Below are positions 41,623-49,879 of a DNA stretch of 64,000 nt, piece after piece. The notes beneath the pieces are model-generated. The model did not search any database and had not been told where the DNA came from. It saw only the letters and a list, made by a program, of their open reading frames with translations. Each line of letters opens with the position of its first letter. Position 1 is the first letter of the stretch. Source of the stretch: Clostridiales bacterium GWF2_38_85 (lineage in GTDB: Bacteria > Bacillota > Clostridia > Oscillospirales > CAG-382); the NCBI GenBank assembly GCA_001797275.1, contig MGOY01000030.1:1-64000 (forward strand), given 5' to 3'. The translations under genes were made by a program, and so were the position numbers.

Positions 41623-42219
41623 TTATTTTGATGGATCTAATAAATGCCAATACGCTTTTATATAATTCAATCCGCTGAAAACTGTTAAAATTGTAGATGC
41701 AATTATGAATATATAACTTAGCAAGTGATACTTAACAAAAATGTCAAGGTCAGAACCGAAAATTATCGGTTCGAGCAATATAACAACAACAGTAATACAT
41801 TGGATCATTGTTTTCAATTTTCCAAGAAAGTTAGCGGCAATAACAATACCGCTGTCTTTTGAAGCAAGTAATCTTAATGAAGTAACAGCAAATTCTCTGA
41901 AAATGACAATTATAGTTGCCCAGACCATTACACCTGCTAAAATTTTATCATCTATTGACATACAAAAACAAAGAAATGCCCCGATTATCATCATTTTGTC
42001 AGCAAGCGGATCAAGAAACTTCCCAAAATCCGTTATTAATCCTCTGCTCCGTGCAATCTTACCATCAAAAAGGTCAGTTAACGCTGTCAGTATAAATATT
42101 GCTGCAGCAATGATTTTCGACCAAGTTTGTCCAAAAGGACTGTATAAAATAAAAATCATAAAAAATGGCACCAAAATTATTCTTGCTACAGTTAATTTGT
42201 TCGGTAAATTAAGTTTCAT
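41623..42219 (-). CDS. pgsA: CDP-diacylglycerol-glycerol-3-phosphate 3-phosphatidyltransferase
   Basis: It makes phosphatidylglycerol phosphate in the membrane. The 198-residue protein has about five to six transmembrane segments. The CDP-alcohol phosphotransferase motif is intact: DLFDGKIARSRG, then GKFLDPLADK. The start LPNKLTVARI is typical. It lies between rimO and cysS, with short gaps of 26 and 22 nt. Confidence 0.95.
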   Translation of the reverse strand: MKLNLPNKLTVARIILVPFFMIFILYSPFGQTWSKIIAAAIFILTALTDLFDGKIARSRGLITDFGKFLDPLADKMMIIGAFLCFCMSIDDKILAGVMVWATIIVIFREFAVTSLRLLASKDSGIVIAANFLGKLKTMIQCITVVVILLEPIIFGSDLDIFVKYHLLSYIFIIASTILTVFSGLNYIKAYWHLLDPSK

Positions 42220-42245
42220 ATATATCGACCTTTCAAGTGCAAGTT

Positions 42246-43577
42246 TTATATTATAATTGCTTTCCCTAATAAATCATAATCAAATATCTCTGTAATTTCA
42301 ACATCAACGAAGGTTCCATCCTTGATTTTTTTTGTTGATGAAAAAAATATCTTACCGTCAATATCAGGTGCATCTGCATAGCATCTACCGAAATAGCTTT
42401 CAGATACCTTATCATATCCTTCACATATCACCTTTAAGGCCTTTCCTACAAACCCTAGATTAAATCTGTTATGTATTCGGAGCTGTTCACGCATCAAAAT
42501 ATCCTTACGACGTTCTTTTGTTTTTTCATTCACCTGATTGCTGAAATTATAAGCAGGTGTGTCTTCTTCACGGGAATAGCTGAATACACCTAATCTTTCG
42601 AAATGACCCTCCTTAACAAACTCATGCAGTAAATCGAAGTCTTCCTTCGTCTCCCCTGGGAAACCGACAATAAGAGTTGTTCTTAAGACTATATCCGGTA
42701 TTTTTGATTTTAACTTTTCAATAACTGCTTTAATCTCAGCAGAATTTCCTCTTCTGTTCATTCGTCTAAGTACATTATCAGATATATGTTGAATAGGCAT
42801 ATCAATGTATTTTATTACTTTTTCATTTGTGGCAATTTCTTCAATTAACGAATCAGTAATTTTATCCGGATAACAGTATAAAATGCGTATCCAATCAATT
42901 CCGTCAACTTTTGATATTTCATTTAATAAACTATCAAAAGCGTATACACCATAGATATCTTCACCGTATCTTGTTGTATCCTGTCCAACCAGACAAATTT
43001 CTTTAACTCCTATTTCAGATAATTGCTTTACTTCAGCAACAATATCTGACATTTGTCTGCTTCTGAATTTTCCTCTGAGTTTAGGTATTACGCAATAAGT
43101 ACAGTTATTATCACAGCCTTCAGATATTTTTATATATGCAAAATAATCCGGTGTGGTGATAACTCTTTCATTATCAATAAAGGAGTTATCAGGACTTTTT
43201 AAAGAAATATACTTTTCACCTTTATATGCTGCATTGACAGCTTCAATTACATCGGAATATGATCCTGTTCCAATTACAGCATCAACTTCAGGAAGCTCCT
43301 CAAATAATTGTTCGCGATATCGCTCGGATAAACATCCTGCCACTACAATTCCTTTGAGGGATTTATTTTTTTTAAGCCATGCTACATCGAGGATAGTTTC
43401 AATTGCTTCCTCTTTTGCTTGTTGTATAAAAGCACAGGTGTTGACAACTATTACATCAGCATTTATATCATCAGCAACAAGTTCCATGCCGGCTTCATTT
43501 AATTTATACAACATTGTTTCTGTATCAATAAGATTTTTCGGACATCCAAGTGATACAAAGGATACTTTAATCGCCAT
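42246..43577 (-). CDS. rimO: Ribosomal protein S12 methylthiotransferase RimO
   Basis: A radical-SAM enzyme that adds the methylthio group to Asp of S12. Counted from ATG 43577 it has about 443 residues. The N-terminal UPF0004 domain has Cys in SLGCPKN, NTCAF and AGCLSERY. The radical-SAM motif is CDNNCTYC, followed by a C-terminal TRAM domain. A GTG at 43598 would add seven residues but has no ribosome binding site. RimO rather than MiaB is supported by the SLGCPKNLID start and pgsA linkage. Confidence 0.95.
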   Translation of the reverse strand: MAIKVSFVSLGCPKNLIDTETMLYKLNEAGMELVADDINADVIVVNTCAFIQQAKEEAIETILDVAWLKKNKSLKGIVVAGCLSERYREQLFEELPEVDAVIGTGSYSDVIEAVNAAYKGEKYISLKSPDNSFIDNERVITTPDYFAYIKISEGCDNNCTYCVIPKLRGKFRSRQMSDIVAEVKQLSEIGVKEICLVGQDTTRYGEDIYGVYAFDSLLNEISKVDGIDWIRILYCYPDKITDSLIEEIATNEKVIKYIDMPIQHISDNVLRRMNRRGNSAEIKAVIEKLKSKIPDIVLRTTLIVGFPGETKEDFDLLHEFVKEGHFERLGVFSYSREEDTPAYNFSNQVNEKTKERRKDILMREQLRIHNRFNLGFVGKALKVICEGYDKVSESYFGRCYADAPDIDGKIFFSSTKKIKDGTFVDVEITEIFDYDLLGKAIII

Positions 43578-43650
43578 TTTAAATCCATTTCCCGACACTT
43601 GTCGTATTGAAATATTTATGTAATAATAAAATTATTATTTATTAACTATT

Positions 43651-44280
43651 TTAATTCTGTATATCATCTTCATCGACTATCCGGTTTATTGCACTGCTTA
43701 TATCGCTCGATGAATAACCTTTATTTCTAAGATAAAGATACACTTTTTGTTTATTTTCACGGTCTATTTTTTGTTCTTTGAACTTTTTCTTTATCAATAA
43801 TACAATGTTTTCGTTATATTCTTCTTGATTTACTTCCAGCTCATCAACAGCAATTCTTATATCTTCGCGTTCAAATCCACGTTTCATCAATTCGGTTATA
43901 ATGCGCTGTTTCCCATATAATCTTTTTTGATAAATTTCCGCATATCTTTTTGCGTTTTCAGCATCGTTGATATAATGCATCTCTGTTAGTCTATCTAAGA
44001 CTTTAACAATTATATTCTCGGAAAATTCAGATTTCAATTTTCTGTATAACTGCTTTTTTGATATATTTGAATATGATATCGCTCTGAATGCTTTTTTTAA
44101 ACAATTATGATATTCTGATCTGATACATATTTTCTCATATATATCATTATCAATAATATCTTTTTCTTTTATATTAAAATCAGAATAATTTTTCAGCGAA
44201 AATAATATTCTTTCTGAATCAATTATCAGCAATACTTCATCTTTATCATAATAAATGATAATTTTATCTATATGATGCAT
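43651..44280 (-). CDS. recX: RecA regulator RecX
   Basis: RecX family protein that modulates RecA filaments, 209 residues. Three-helix repeats are visible: CLKKAFRAISYSNISKKQLYRKLKSEFSENIIVKVLDRL, AEIYQKRLYGKQRIITELMKRGFEREDI and QKVYLYLRNKGYSSSDISSAI. It lies 11 nt after recA, as in many bacteria. Confidence 0.93.
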   Translation of the reverse strand: MHHIDKIIIYYDKDEVLLIIDSERILFSLKNYSDFNIKEKDIIDNDIYEKICIRSEYHNCLKKAFRAISYSNISKKQLYRKLKSEFSENIIVKVLDRLTEMHYINDAENAKRYAEIYQKRLYGKQRIITELMKRGFEREDIRIAVDELEVNQEEYNENIVLLIKKKFKEQKIDRENKQKVYLYLRNKGYSSSDISSAINRIVDEDDIQN

Positions 44281-44291
44281 ATTATTAATAA

Positions 44292-45341
44292 TTAAAATTC
44301 GTTATCGAATTCTGCTGGTAAAAGTTCATCTTCGACGTCTGTGTTTGTTACTACAAGATTATCTAATAATTTCATTCTGATTTTACTCTCTATTTCAGCA
44401 GATAACTTATCTTCTTTCTTGAGTAATTCGCGAAGTGAATCTTTGCCTTGACAAAGCTTCTGACCGTTATATGAATACCATGATCCGCTTTTCTCAAGAA
44501 TATCCATTTTTACTCCAATTTCAATTATTTCACTTTCTTTGGATATACCTGTACCGTACATTATATCAAATTCTGCTGTCTTAAAAGGGGGAGCGACTTT
44601 ATTTTTAACGACCTTGCATTTTATATGGTTACCGATTATATCAGTACCCGATTTTATTTGTTCTGTTCTTCTGACATCAATACGAACTGATGCATAAAAT
44701 TTCATAGCTTGACCACCGGTTGTTGTTTCGGGATTACCGTAAATAACACCAATCTTTTGTCTAAGCTGATTAATAAAAATAATAATACAGTTAGATTTTG
44801 ATATTGCTCCGGAAAGCTTTCTCAGTGCTTGCGACATTAATTTTGCATGAGCACCCATCTGAGCCTGTCCCATATCTCCATCAATTTCATTCTGAGGTAC
44901 AAGAGCAGCGACTGAGTCTATAACAACAATATCAATTGCTCCGGATCTTACAAGTGCCTCTGTAATTTCGAGTGCTTGTTCACCACTGTCTGGTTGAGAA
45001 ACAAGAAGAGTATCTATATTAACACCGAGAGCTTTTGCATATATCGGATCCAATGCATGTTCGGCATCAATAAATGCTGCTTCACCGCCTTTTTTTTGTA
45101 CTTCGGCAATTGAATGAAGTGCAACAGTAGTTTTACCTGAAGATTCAGGCCCGTATATTTCTGTAATTCTGCCCTTTGGGATACCTCCGATCCCGATTGC
45201 AAAATCAAGAGATAAAGAACCTGTTGAAACTGAAGCAACCTTCATATGCGCATTTTCGCCCAAACGCATTATTGATCCCTTACCACACTTTTTTTCGATC
45301 TGAGCCAGTGCAGTATCAAGTGCAATCTTCTTACTATCCAT
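44292..45341 (-). CDS. recA: Recombinase RecA
   Basis: Strand-exchange ATPase and SOS coprotease, 349 residues. The start is typical ([21 protein letters not shown]), Walker A is GPESSGKTT (64-72), and [14 protein letters not shown] and the [11 protein letters not shown] loop L2 region are intact. It leads the minus-strand cluster recA-recX-rimO-pgsA-cysS-mrnC-lexA. Its promoter carries a Bacillus-type SOS box immediately after the -10, so it is LexA-controlled. Confidence 0.98.
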   Translation of the reverse strand: MDSKKIALDTALAQIEKKCGKGSIMRLGENAHMKVASVSTGSLSLDFAIGIGGIPKGRITEIYGPESSGKTTVALHSIAEVQKKGGEAAFIDAEHALDPIYAKALGVNIDTLLVSQPDSGEQALEITEALVRSGAIDIVVIDSVAALVPQNEIDGDMGQAQMGAHAKLMSQALRKLSGAISKSNCIIIFINQLRQKIGVIYGNPETTTGGQAMKFYASVRIDVRRTEQIKSGTDIIGNHIKCKVVKNKVAPPFKTAEFDIMYGTGISKESEIIEIGVKMDILEKSGSWYSYNGQKLCQGKDSLRELLKKEDKLSAEIESKIRMKLLDNLVVTNTDVEDELLPAEFDNEF

Positions 45342-45399
45342 AAATCAAATACCGTCCTTTTCTATAATAATCAATAATATTAAATGCAAACCGTCGTGA

Positions 45400-45413
45400 C
45401 GAACTTATGTTCC
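45400..45413 (-). promoter_or_regulatory. SOS (LexA) box of recA
   Basis: CGAACTTATGTTCC matches the Firmicute LexA site (CGAAC-N4-GTTCC type) and lies just downstream of the recA -10 box, where bound LexA would block transcription. Confidence 0.85.
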
Positions 45414-45421
45414 TATATATA

Positions 45422-45450
45422 TTTATATCATATTTTAACATTAATGTCAA
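45422..45450 (-). promoter_or_regulatory. recA promoter
   Basis: On the minus strand TTGACA (45445-45450), 17 nt, TATAAA (45422-45427), with the SOS box 8 nt downstream. Confidence 0.85.
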
Positions 45451-45506
45451 TACTAAAATTATCATATGTAATTAAAACATAATTTTCAGATTTTTTCGCA
45501 AAACAA

Positions 45507-45535
45507 TTTACTTATTACGAATTTTGTTGTATAAT
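45507..45535 (+). promoter_or_regulatory. Promoter of the pduL/Fe-S scaffold operon
   Basis: TTTACT (45507-45512), 17 nt, TATAAT (45530-45535), 30 nt before the TTG start. Confidence 0.7.
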
Positions 45536-45564
45536 GGAGAGAATAAAAATCAGAGGTGATAATT

Positions 45565-46143
45565 TTGTCAGAAAAGAAGTTGATTCTCGTTGAAACTTCA
45601 GCTCGCCATGTTCATGTAACAGATAAAGATCTTGAAATTCTATTCGGTAAAGGTCATACCTTAACCAAAAAGAAAGAATTATCTCAACCGGGACAATTTG
45701 CTTGCGAAGAAAGACTTGATGTTGTAGGACCAAAAAATACAATTAAGAATATTAGTATTCTTGGTCCAACCAGAAAAAGTACACAGGTTGAAGTGTCCTT
45801 TACTGATGCTAGAACCCTTGGTGTAACTGCTCCAATCAGAGAGTCCGGGCATATTAGTGCATCTGCTCCCTGCAAACTTGTAGGATCGGCAGGTGAAATC
45901 GAAATACCGGAAGGTGTTATTATTGCAAAACGGCATATTCATATGACTCCAAAAGATGCCGAAGAATACGGTGTTACCGATAAACAGATCGTTTGTGTTA
46001 GAATTAACAGCGAAAGACCTGTTATACTTTGCGACACTGTTATTCGTGTTAATAAAAATTTTGCACCTGCAATGCACATTGATACCGACGAATCAAATGC
46101 AGCTGCTGCGTTTGGTGTTATTTATGGTGAAATAATCAAATAA
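45565..46143 (+). CDS. pduL: PduL-type phosphate acyltransferase (phosphotransacylase)
   Basis: It exchanges acyl-CoA and acyl-phosphate (acetyl or propionyl), as an alternative to Pta. The 192-residue protein has the two PduL beta-barrel repeats, with zinc-ligand histidines in SARHVHVTDKDLE near the N-terminus and KRHIHMTPKDAEEYGV near residue 130. The start TTG 45565 is favoured: AGAGGTG lies 6 nt upstream, whereas a GTG at 45556 overlaps that site. No microcompartment shell genes and no N-terminal targeting extension are present, so a cytosolic role in acetate/ATP metabolism is likelier than a metabolosome role. Confidence 0.88.
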   Translation: MSEKKLILVETSARHVHVTDKDLEILFGKGHTLTKKKELSQPGQFACEERLDVVGPKNTIKNISILGPTRKSTQVEVSFTDARTLGVTAPIRESGHISASAPCKLVGSAGEIEIPEGVIIAKRHIHMTPKDAEEYGVTDKQIVCVRINSERPVILCDTVIRVNKNFAPAMHIDTDESNAAAAFGVIYGEIIK

Positions 46144-46169
46144 ATATAAATTTAAACAAGGAGATAAAT

Positions 46170-46862
46170 ATGAATTATTCACACGAAGTTGAAAGTATGT
46201 GTGTAGTTGCCAAAGGTCCTAAGCACGGGCCTGCACCTATTCCTGAAGAGGGTAAATGGGTAAAAGTATACGAAATTAAGGACATATCCGGTCTTTCACA
46301 CGGCATTGGCTGGTGTGCACCTCAGCAAGGCGCATGTAAGCTTACACTTAATGTTAAAAACGGAATTATTGAAGAAGCGCTTGTTGAAACTCTCGGCTGT
46401 TCCGGTATGACACATTCAGCAGCTATGGCAGCTGAAATCCTTCAAGGCAAAACTATGCTTGAAGCTCTTAATACCGACCTTGTTTGCGATGCAATAAATG
46501 TTGCTATGCGCGAAATTTTCAAGCAGCTTGTTTACGGCAGATCACAGACTGCTTTTTCCGAAAATGGTTTACCTATCGGGGCTTCTCTAGAAGACTTAGG
46601 AAAAGGCCTTCGTTCTCAAGTGGGAACCTTCTTTGGTACAAATACCAAAGGAGTTCGTTATCTTGAAATGGCCGAGGGTTATGTTCTTAGTGTCGGTCTT
46701 GATGAAGACAATGAAGTTATCGGTTATAAATTTGTTCATCTCGGAAAAATGATGGACATGATCAGAAAAGGTACCGCTCCGAAAGAAGCATATGAAAAAA
46801 ATATAGGCAGCTACGGACGTTATAATGATGCGGTCACATATATTGACCCAAGAAAGCAATAA
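46170..46862 (+). CDS. Iron-sulfur cluster scaffold-like protein (NifU N-terminal type)
   Basis: This 230-residue protein is of the clostridial scaffold-like family that pairs with GGGtGRT proteins. Conserved Cys positions are seen in GWCAPQQGACKL, LGCSGMTHSAAMAAEIL and DLVCDAINVAMREIF. The middle pair resembles the IscU/NifU cluster-binding pattern. The C-terminal half (VRYLEMAEGYVLSVGLDEDNEVIGYKFVHLGKMMDMI) is specific to this group. The role in cluster assembly is inferred, not shown. It lies 27 nt after pduL and 15 nt before the partner gene. Confidence 0.8.
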   Translation: MNYSHEVESMCVVAKGPKHGPAPIPEEGKWVKVYEIKDISGLSHGIGWCAPQQGACKLTLNVKNGIIEEALVETLGCSGMTHSAAMAAEILQGKTMLEALNTDLVCDAINVAMREIFKQLVYGRSQTAFSENGLPIGASLEDLGKGLRSQVGTFFGTNTKGVRYLEMAEGYVLSVGLDEDNEVIGYKFVHLGKMMDMIRKGTAPKEAYEKNIGSYGRYNDAVTYIDPRKQ

Positions 46863-46876
46863 GGAGGACGAAGTAA

Positions 46877-47878
46877 ATGGCTACATTTGAAGGTTACGAA
46901 AGAAGAATTAAAACAATCGAAAAATGTCTTGTCGAATATGGTTTTAAGGACCTCGACGAAACCCGTGAGCTTTGTCTGAGCAAAGGAATTGATGTTGATA
47001 AAATAGTTAAATCAGTTCAACCTATTGCTTTTGAAAATGCTGTTTGGGCTTATACATTCGGCTGTGCTATAGCTCTAAAAAAAGGAATTACGAACGCTGC
47101 TGACGCTGCTGAAGTTATTGGCATTGGTCTCCAGTCGTTTTGTATACCCGGATCTGTTGCCGAAACCAGAAAAGTTGGTCTTGGACACGGAAATCTTGCA
47201 GCAATGCTTCTTCGCGAAGAAACAAAATGCTTCTGCTTCCTTGCCGGACATGAATCATTCGCTGCTGCCGAAGGTGCAATCGGTATAGCAAGAAGTGCCA
47301 ATAGAGTTCGCAAAGAACCACTTCAAGTCATTTTAAACGGTCTTGGTAAAGATGCTGCATACATTATTTCAAGAATCAATGGGTTTACATATGTTGAAAC
47401 AGATTATAATTTCTATACAAGCGAATTAAAAATTGTCAGAGAAAAGAAATATTCTGACGGTGATAAAGCAAAGGTTCGTTGTTATGGTTGTAATGATGTT
47501 CTTGAAGGTGTTGCTATAATGCAGCATGAGAAAGTTGATGTTTCTATAACAGGAAATTCAACAAACCCAACAAGATTCCAACATCTTGTTGCCGGTACAT
47601 ACAAAAAGTGGTCATATGATAATAACAAGAAATACTTCTCTGTTGCTTCAGGGGGTGGTACCGGTAGAACTCTTCACCCTGATAACATGGCGGCTGGTCC
47701 TGCTTCATATGGTCTGACAGACAGTATGGGCAGAATGCACGGTGATGCTCAGTTCGCAGGTTCTTCTTCAGTTCCCGCTCATGTTGAAATGATGGGGCTA
47801 ATCGGTATGGGCAACAACCCGATGGTTGGTGCAACAGTTGCTTGTGCAGTTGCAGTTGAAGAATCACAGAAATATTAG
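46877..47878 (+). CDS. GGGtGRT family protein
   Basis: This 333-residue cytosolic protein is named for its motif: SGGGTGRTLHPDNMA near residue 260. Other notable parts are an N-terminal Cys (IEKCL), NRVRKEPLQVILNGLGKDAAYIISRINGF, and RCYGCNDVLEGVAIMQHEKVDVSITGNSTNPTRF. The family is widespread in Clostridia beside an NifU-like scaffold protein. No reaction is established to my knowledge. The AAGGAGG site and tight linkage indicate cotranslation with the scaffold protein. A terminator follows. Confidence 0.88.
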   Translation: MATFEGYERRIKTIEKCLVEYGFKDLDETRELCLSKGIDVDKIVKSVQPIAFENAVWAYTFGCAIALKKGITNAADAAEVIGIGLQSFCIPGSVAETRKVGLGHGNLAAMLLREETKCFCFLAGHESFAAAEGAIGIARSANRVRKEPLQVILNGLGKDAAYIISRINGFTYVETDYNFYTSELKIVREKKYSDGDKAKVRCYGCNDVLEGVAIMQHEKVDVSITGNSTNPTRFQHLVAGTYKKWSYDNNKKYFSVASGGGTGRTLHPDNMAAGPASYGLTDSMGRMHGDAQFAGSSSVPAHVEMMGLIGMGNNPMVGATVACAVAVEESQKY

Positions 47879-47921
47879 AATATACATACTACTAAGTTTG
47901 AAGTAATTGCAATAATAAATA

Positions 47922-47947
47922 ACCCCGACGACTATTGTCATCGGGGT
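47922..47947. terminator. Terminator after the GGGtGRT gene
   Basis: ACCCCGACGAC pairs with GTCATCGGGGT (one mismatch), followed by ATTTTTTATC. It may also serve the convergent zinc-ribbon gene. Confidence 0.85.
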
Positions 47948-47975
47948 ATTTTTTATCGGTTTTGTTTATGACCGA

Positions 47976-48248
47976 TTATTGCTTTGACGCTGCAAAGCAC
48001 TCACTGCAATATACCGGTCTGTCATTTGTTGGCTGGAACGGTACTTTTGCTTCTTTTCCGCATTGTGCACAGGTAGTTACAAACATTTCGCGTTTAACTT
48101 TTCCTGCGCCTTTTCTTGCATCTCTGCATTTCTTACATCTCTGAGGTTCATTTTGGAAACCACGAGAAGCGTAAAATTCTTGTTCACCTGCAGTAAATGT
48201 GAATTTTTCACCACATTCTTTGCATACTAACTCTTTGTCTTCGTACAT
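47976..48248 (-). CDS. Small zinc-ribbon protein
   Basis: This 90-residue cytosolic protein has three CxxC pairs: CKEC, CKKC and CAQC, with CSEC completing the last ribbon. It matches the zinc-ribbon (zf-trcl-like) plus CxxC-x-CxxC proteins common in Firmicutes. The sequence ELVCKECGEKFTFTAGEQEFYASRGFQNEPQRCKKC is highly characteristic. Function is unknown. Nucleic-acid binding is possible. GAGGG lies 8 nt before ATG. A structured element lies in its 5' flank. Confidence 0.9.
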   Translation of the reverse strand: MYEDKELVCKECGEKFTFTAGEQEFYASRGFQNEPQRCKKCRDARKGAGKVKREMFVTTCAQCGKEAKVPFQPTNDRPVYCSECFAASKQ

Positions 48249-48281
48249 GCATTTTCCCTCGCTTTTTGGTATTGTTTATAT

Positions 48282-48308
48282 CCTCGGTCCTAAACCAGGT
48301 ACCGTAGG
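48282..48308 (-). promoter_or_regulatory. Structured element upstream of the zinc-ribbon gene
   Basis: On the minus strand CCT-A-CGGT-A-CC pairs with GG-ACCG-AGG (nine base pairs, two bulged A residues, a 7-nt loop). It is the most GC-rich part of the gap and is not followed by a T-run. Confidence 0.4.
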
Positions 48309-48334
48309 TTCAAATTAAGCAACCCGTGTATTAT

Positions 48335-48940
48335 TTACGAGTTTTTATTCTCAAGTGCTTTACTTATTTTAATTTTTATTCTTGAAATCGCATTATTTAT
48401 GCTTTTCTTATCTTTCCCGGTAATTCCTGCAATCTCATCAGCATTTTTTTCACTTAAGTAAAGTTCGAAAACTTTTTTTTCATAATAAGACAATTGCCCC
48501 AAAAAGCGATTATACAGGATTAGTGTACTTTCCTCATCAATAATAAGTGTTTCAGGTGATGCTAAGATCGTATTTGGTATTTTGTCTAAGAGAATAATAT
48601 TATTAGTTTCTTTTTTATATTTCTTTATAGCGGATAATAAGTTTCGCTTGATACAAGCAGTAGCATATGTAACAAATGATGCGGATATATTATCGTATGT
48701 TCTGATTGCTTTAAGTAATCCAATATAACATTCCTGTAAATCATCATCCCTTTCGGACGCCGGAATATTATAATTGTTTATTACCCATTTAATTAATGAC
48801 AGATATTTATTTGCCAATGCATCAAATGAAGCATTATCTCCAGCTTTTGCATTTGCTATTGTTTTCTTTTCTTCAAAGTCAGTAGAATCGGCAATAAATT
48901 CTTTAAAATTTTGCTCTTTATTATTTCGATTATCTGTCAT
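48335..48940 (-). CDS. Sigma-70 family RNA polymerase sigma factor (SigH-like)
   Basis: This 201-residue protein has sigma region 2 (residues ~30-100, DDDLQECYIGLLKAIRTYDNISASFVTYATACIKRNLLSAIKKYKKE) and region 4 (~135-195, LSYYEKKVFELYLSEKNADEIAGITGKDKKSINNAISRIKIKI). No region 1.1 or 3 is present, as in SigH/Spo0H and ECF-like factors. DLQECYIGLLKAIR is closest to SigH. ATG 48940 is required because the promoter -10 at 48971-48976 would lie inside a longer frame. GGTGA precedes it. Confidence 0.85.
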   Translation of the reverse strand: MTDNRNNKEQNFKEFIADSTDFEEKKTIANAKAGDNASFDALANKYLSLIKWVINNYNIPASERDDDLQECYIGLLKAIRTYDNISASFVTYATACIKRNLLSAIKKYKKETNNIILLDKIPNTILASPETLIIDEESTLILYNRFLGQLSYYEKKVFELYLSEKNADEIAGITGKDKKSINNAISRIKIKISKALENKNS

Positions 48941-48970
48941 TATTAGTTCACCATTTGGCTTTATGTTGAT

Positions 48971-48999
48971 ATTATATAACAAAAGTATAAATGTGTCAA
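48971..48999 (-). promoter_or_regulatory. Consensus promoter of the sigma factor gene
   Basis: On the minus strand TTGACA (48994-48999), 17 nt, TATAAT (48971-48976): a perfect sigma-A promoter. Confidence 0.85.
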
Positions 49000-49123
49000 T
49001 AGTTTTTTTACAATTTTACACGAATTATTTTAATAATATACTTCATTTTATTTATATATTTTTTATGTCAAGTATTAAATACATTTGATATTTTGTTTTA
49101 TTATAAAATTCACTTTGAACGAG

Positions 49124-49879
49124 TTAATTGCTAAAATCTATAAAATAATGCTGGTTTTGACGATATTTTTCTTCAGCTTTTTTCCACATCGGAATTGTAT
49201 CAATTAAATAACATTTTGCATTTAAAATTTTTCCTGTCTTAATTTCATCTTGAGTTAAGACATCATCGAGTCTGTCATATCTTTGAATAACATTTTTAAA
49301 GCCATGAGCTTTACACATCATTTTATGTTCTTTGCTCTCAGAATCGATCAATGTATATTCATATTCGCCATTCCATAAATAATCAGGTGTAATTAACTCC
49401 TCAACAGCATGCATTGATGTATTGGGTGTTGTACCGCAACCAAGAAATAATATCTTACCACCAAGCTCTTTTACTTTTCTGAACGATGAATTTACTCCAC
49501 ACGGGGTTGTATCATAATGATGTGTTGACGTTATTTCATCTGCATATTTCCCGATCGCACAGCAGGAATGTGTCGGGCAAAGTGAACGCCTTACACCATT
49601 AACCTGAGTACGGAAGTATTCAGGTATAGCTCCGACATTAGATGGTGTTTTATAGTAATCAAAAACCCTGTTTTCGGGATTGCAGTACATATAGCTTAAG
49701 GCAGGTAATACAAGTGTTCCTCCACCAATTGCATCCATAATTCCGTTTATGACATCTGCAGGAGTACAATCTATTCGTCCAAGTGATTTAAGTGACGAAT
49801 GCATTAAAATTGTATCACCTTTTTTAATTCCAAGTCTTGAAGCATCTTCAGATATTTTTTTCACGTAGTTGTTATTCAT
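49124..49879 (-). CDS. AAC(3)/YokD-family N-acetyltransferase
   Basis: This 251-residue acetyl-CoA-dependent Antibiotic_NAT family enzyme has the start KGDTILMHSSLKSLG, GGGTLVLPALSY, the conserved PTHSCCAIG with the catalytic His, and a second ITPDYLWNG block. Classical members acetylate the 3-amino group of aminoglycosides, but many chromosomal homologues act on other amines. It overlaps the GH13 gene by 8 nt and closes the glycogen operon, which argues for a metabolic substrate. Resistance cannot be inferred. Confidence 0.88.
   Translation of the reverse strand: MNNNYVKKISEDASRLGIKKGDTILMHSSLKSLGRIDCTPADVINGIMDAIGGGTLVLPALSYMYCNPENRVFDYYKTPSNVGAIPEYFRTQVNGVRRSLCPTHSCCAIGKYADEITSTHHYDTTPCGVNSSFRKVKELGGKILFLGCGTTPNTSMHAVEELITPDYLWNGEYEYTLIDSESKEHKMMCKAHGFKNVIQRYDRLDDVLTQDEIKTGKILNAKCYLIDTIPMWKKAEEKYRQNQHYFIDFSN

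Noticed and set aside
47050-47313. Antisense frames within the GGGtGRT gene
   Set aside because: Shadows of a conserved gene; no regulatory signals.
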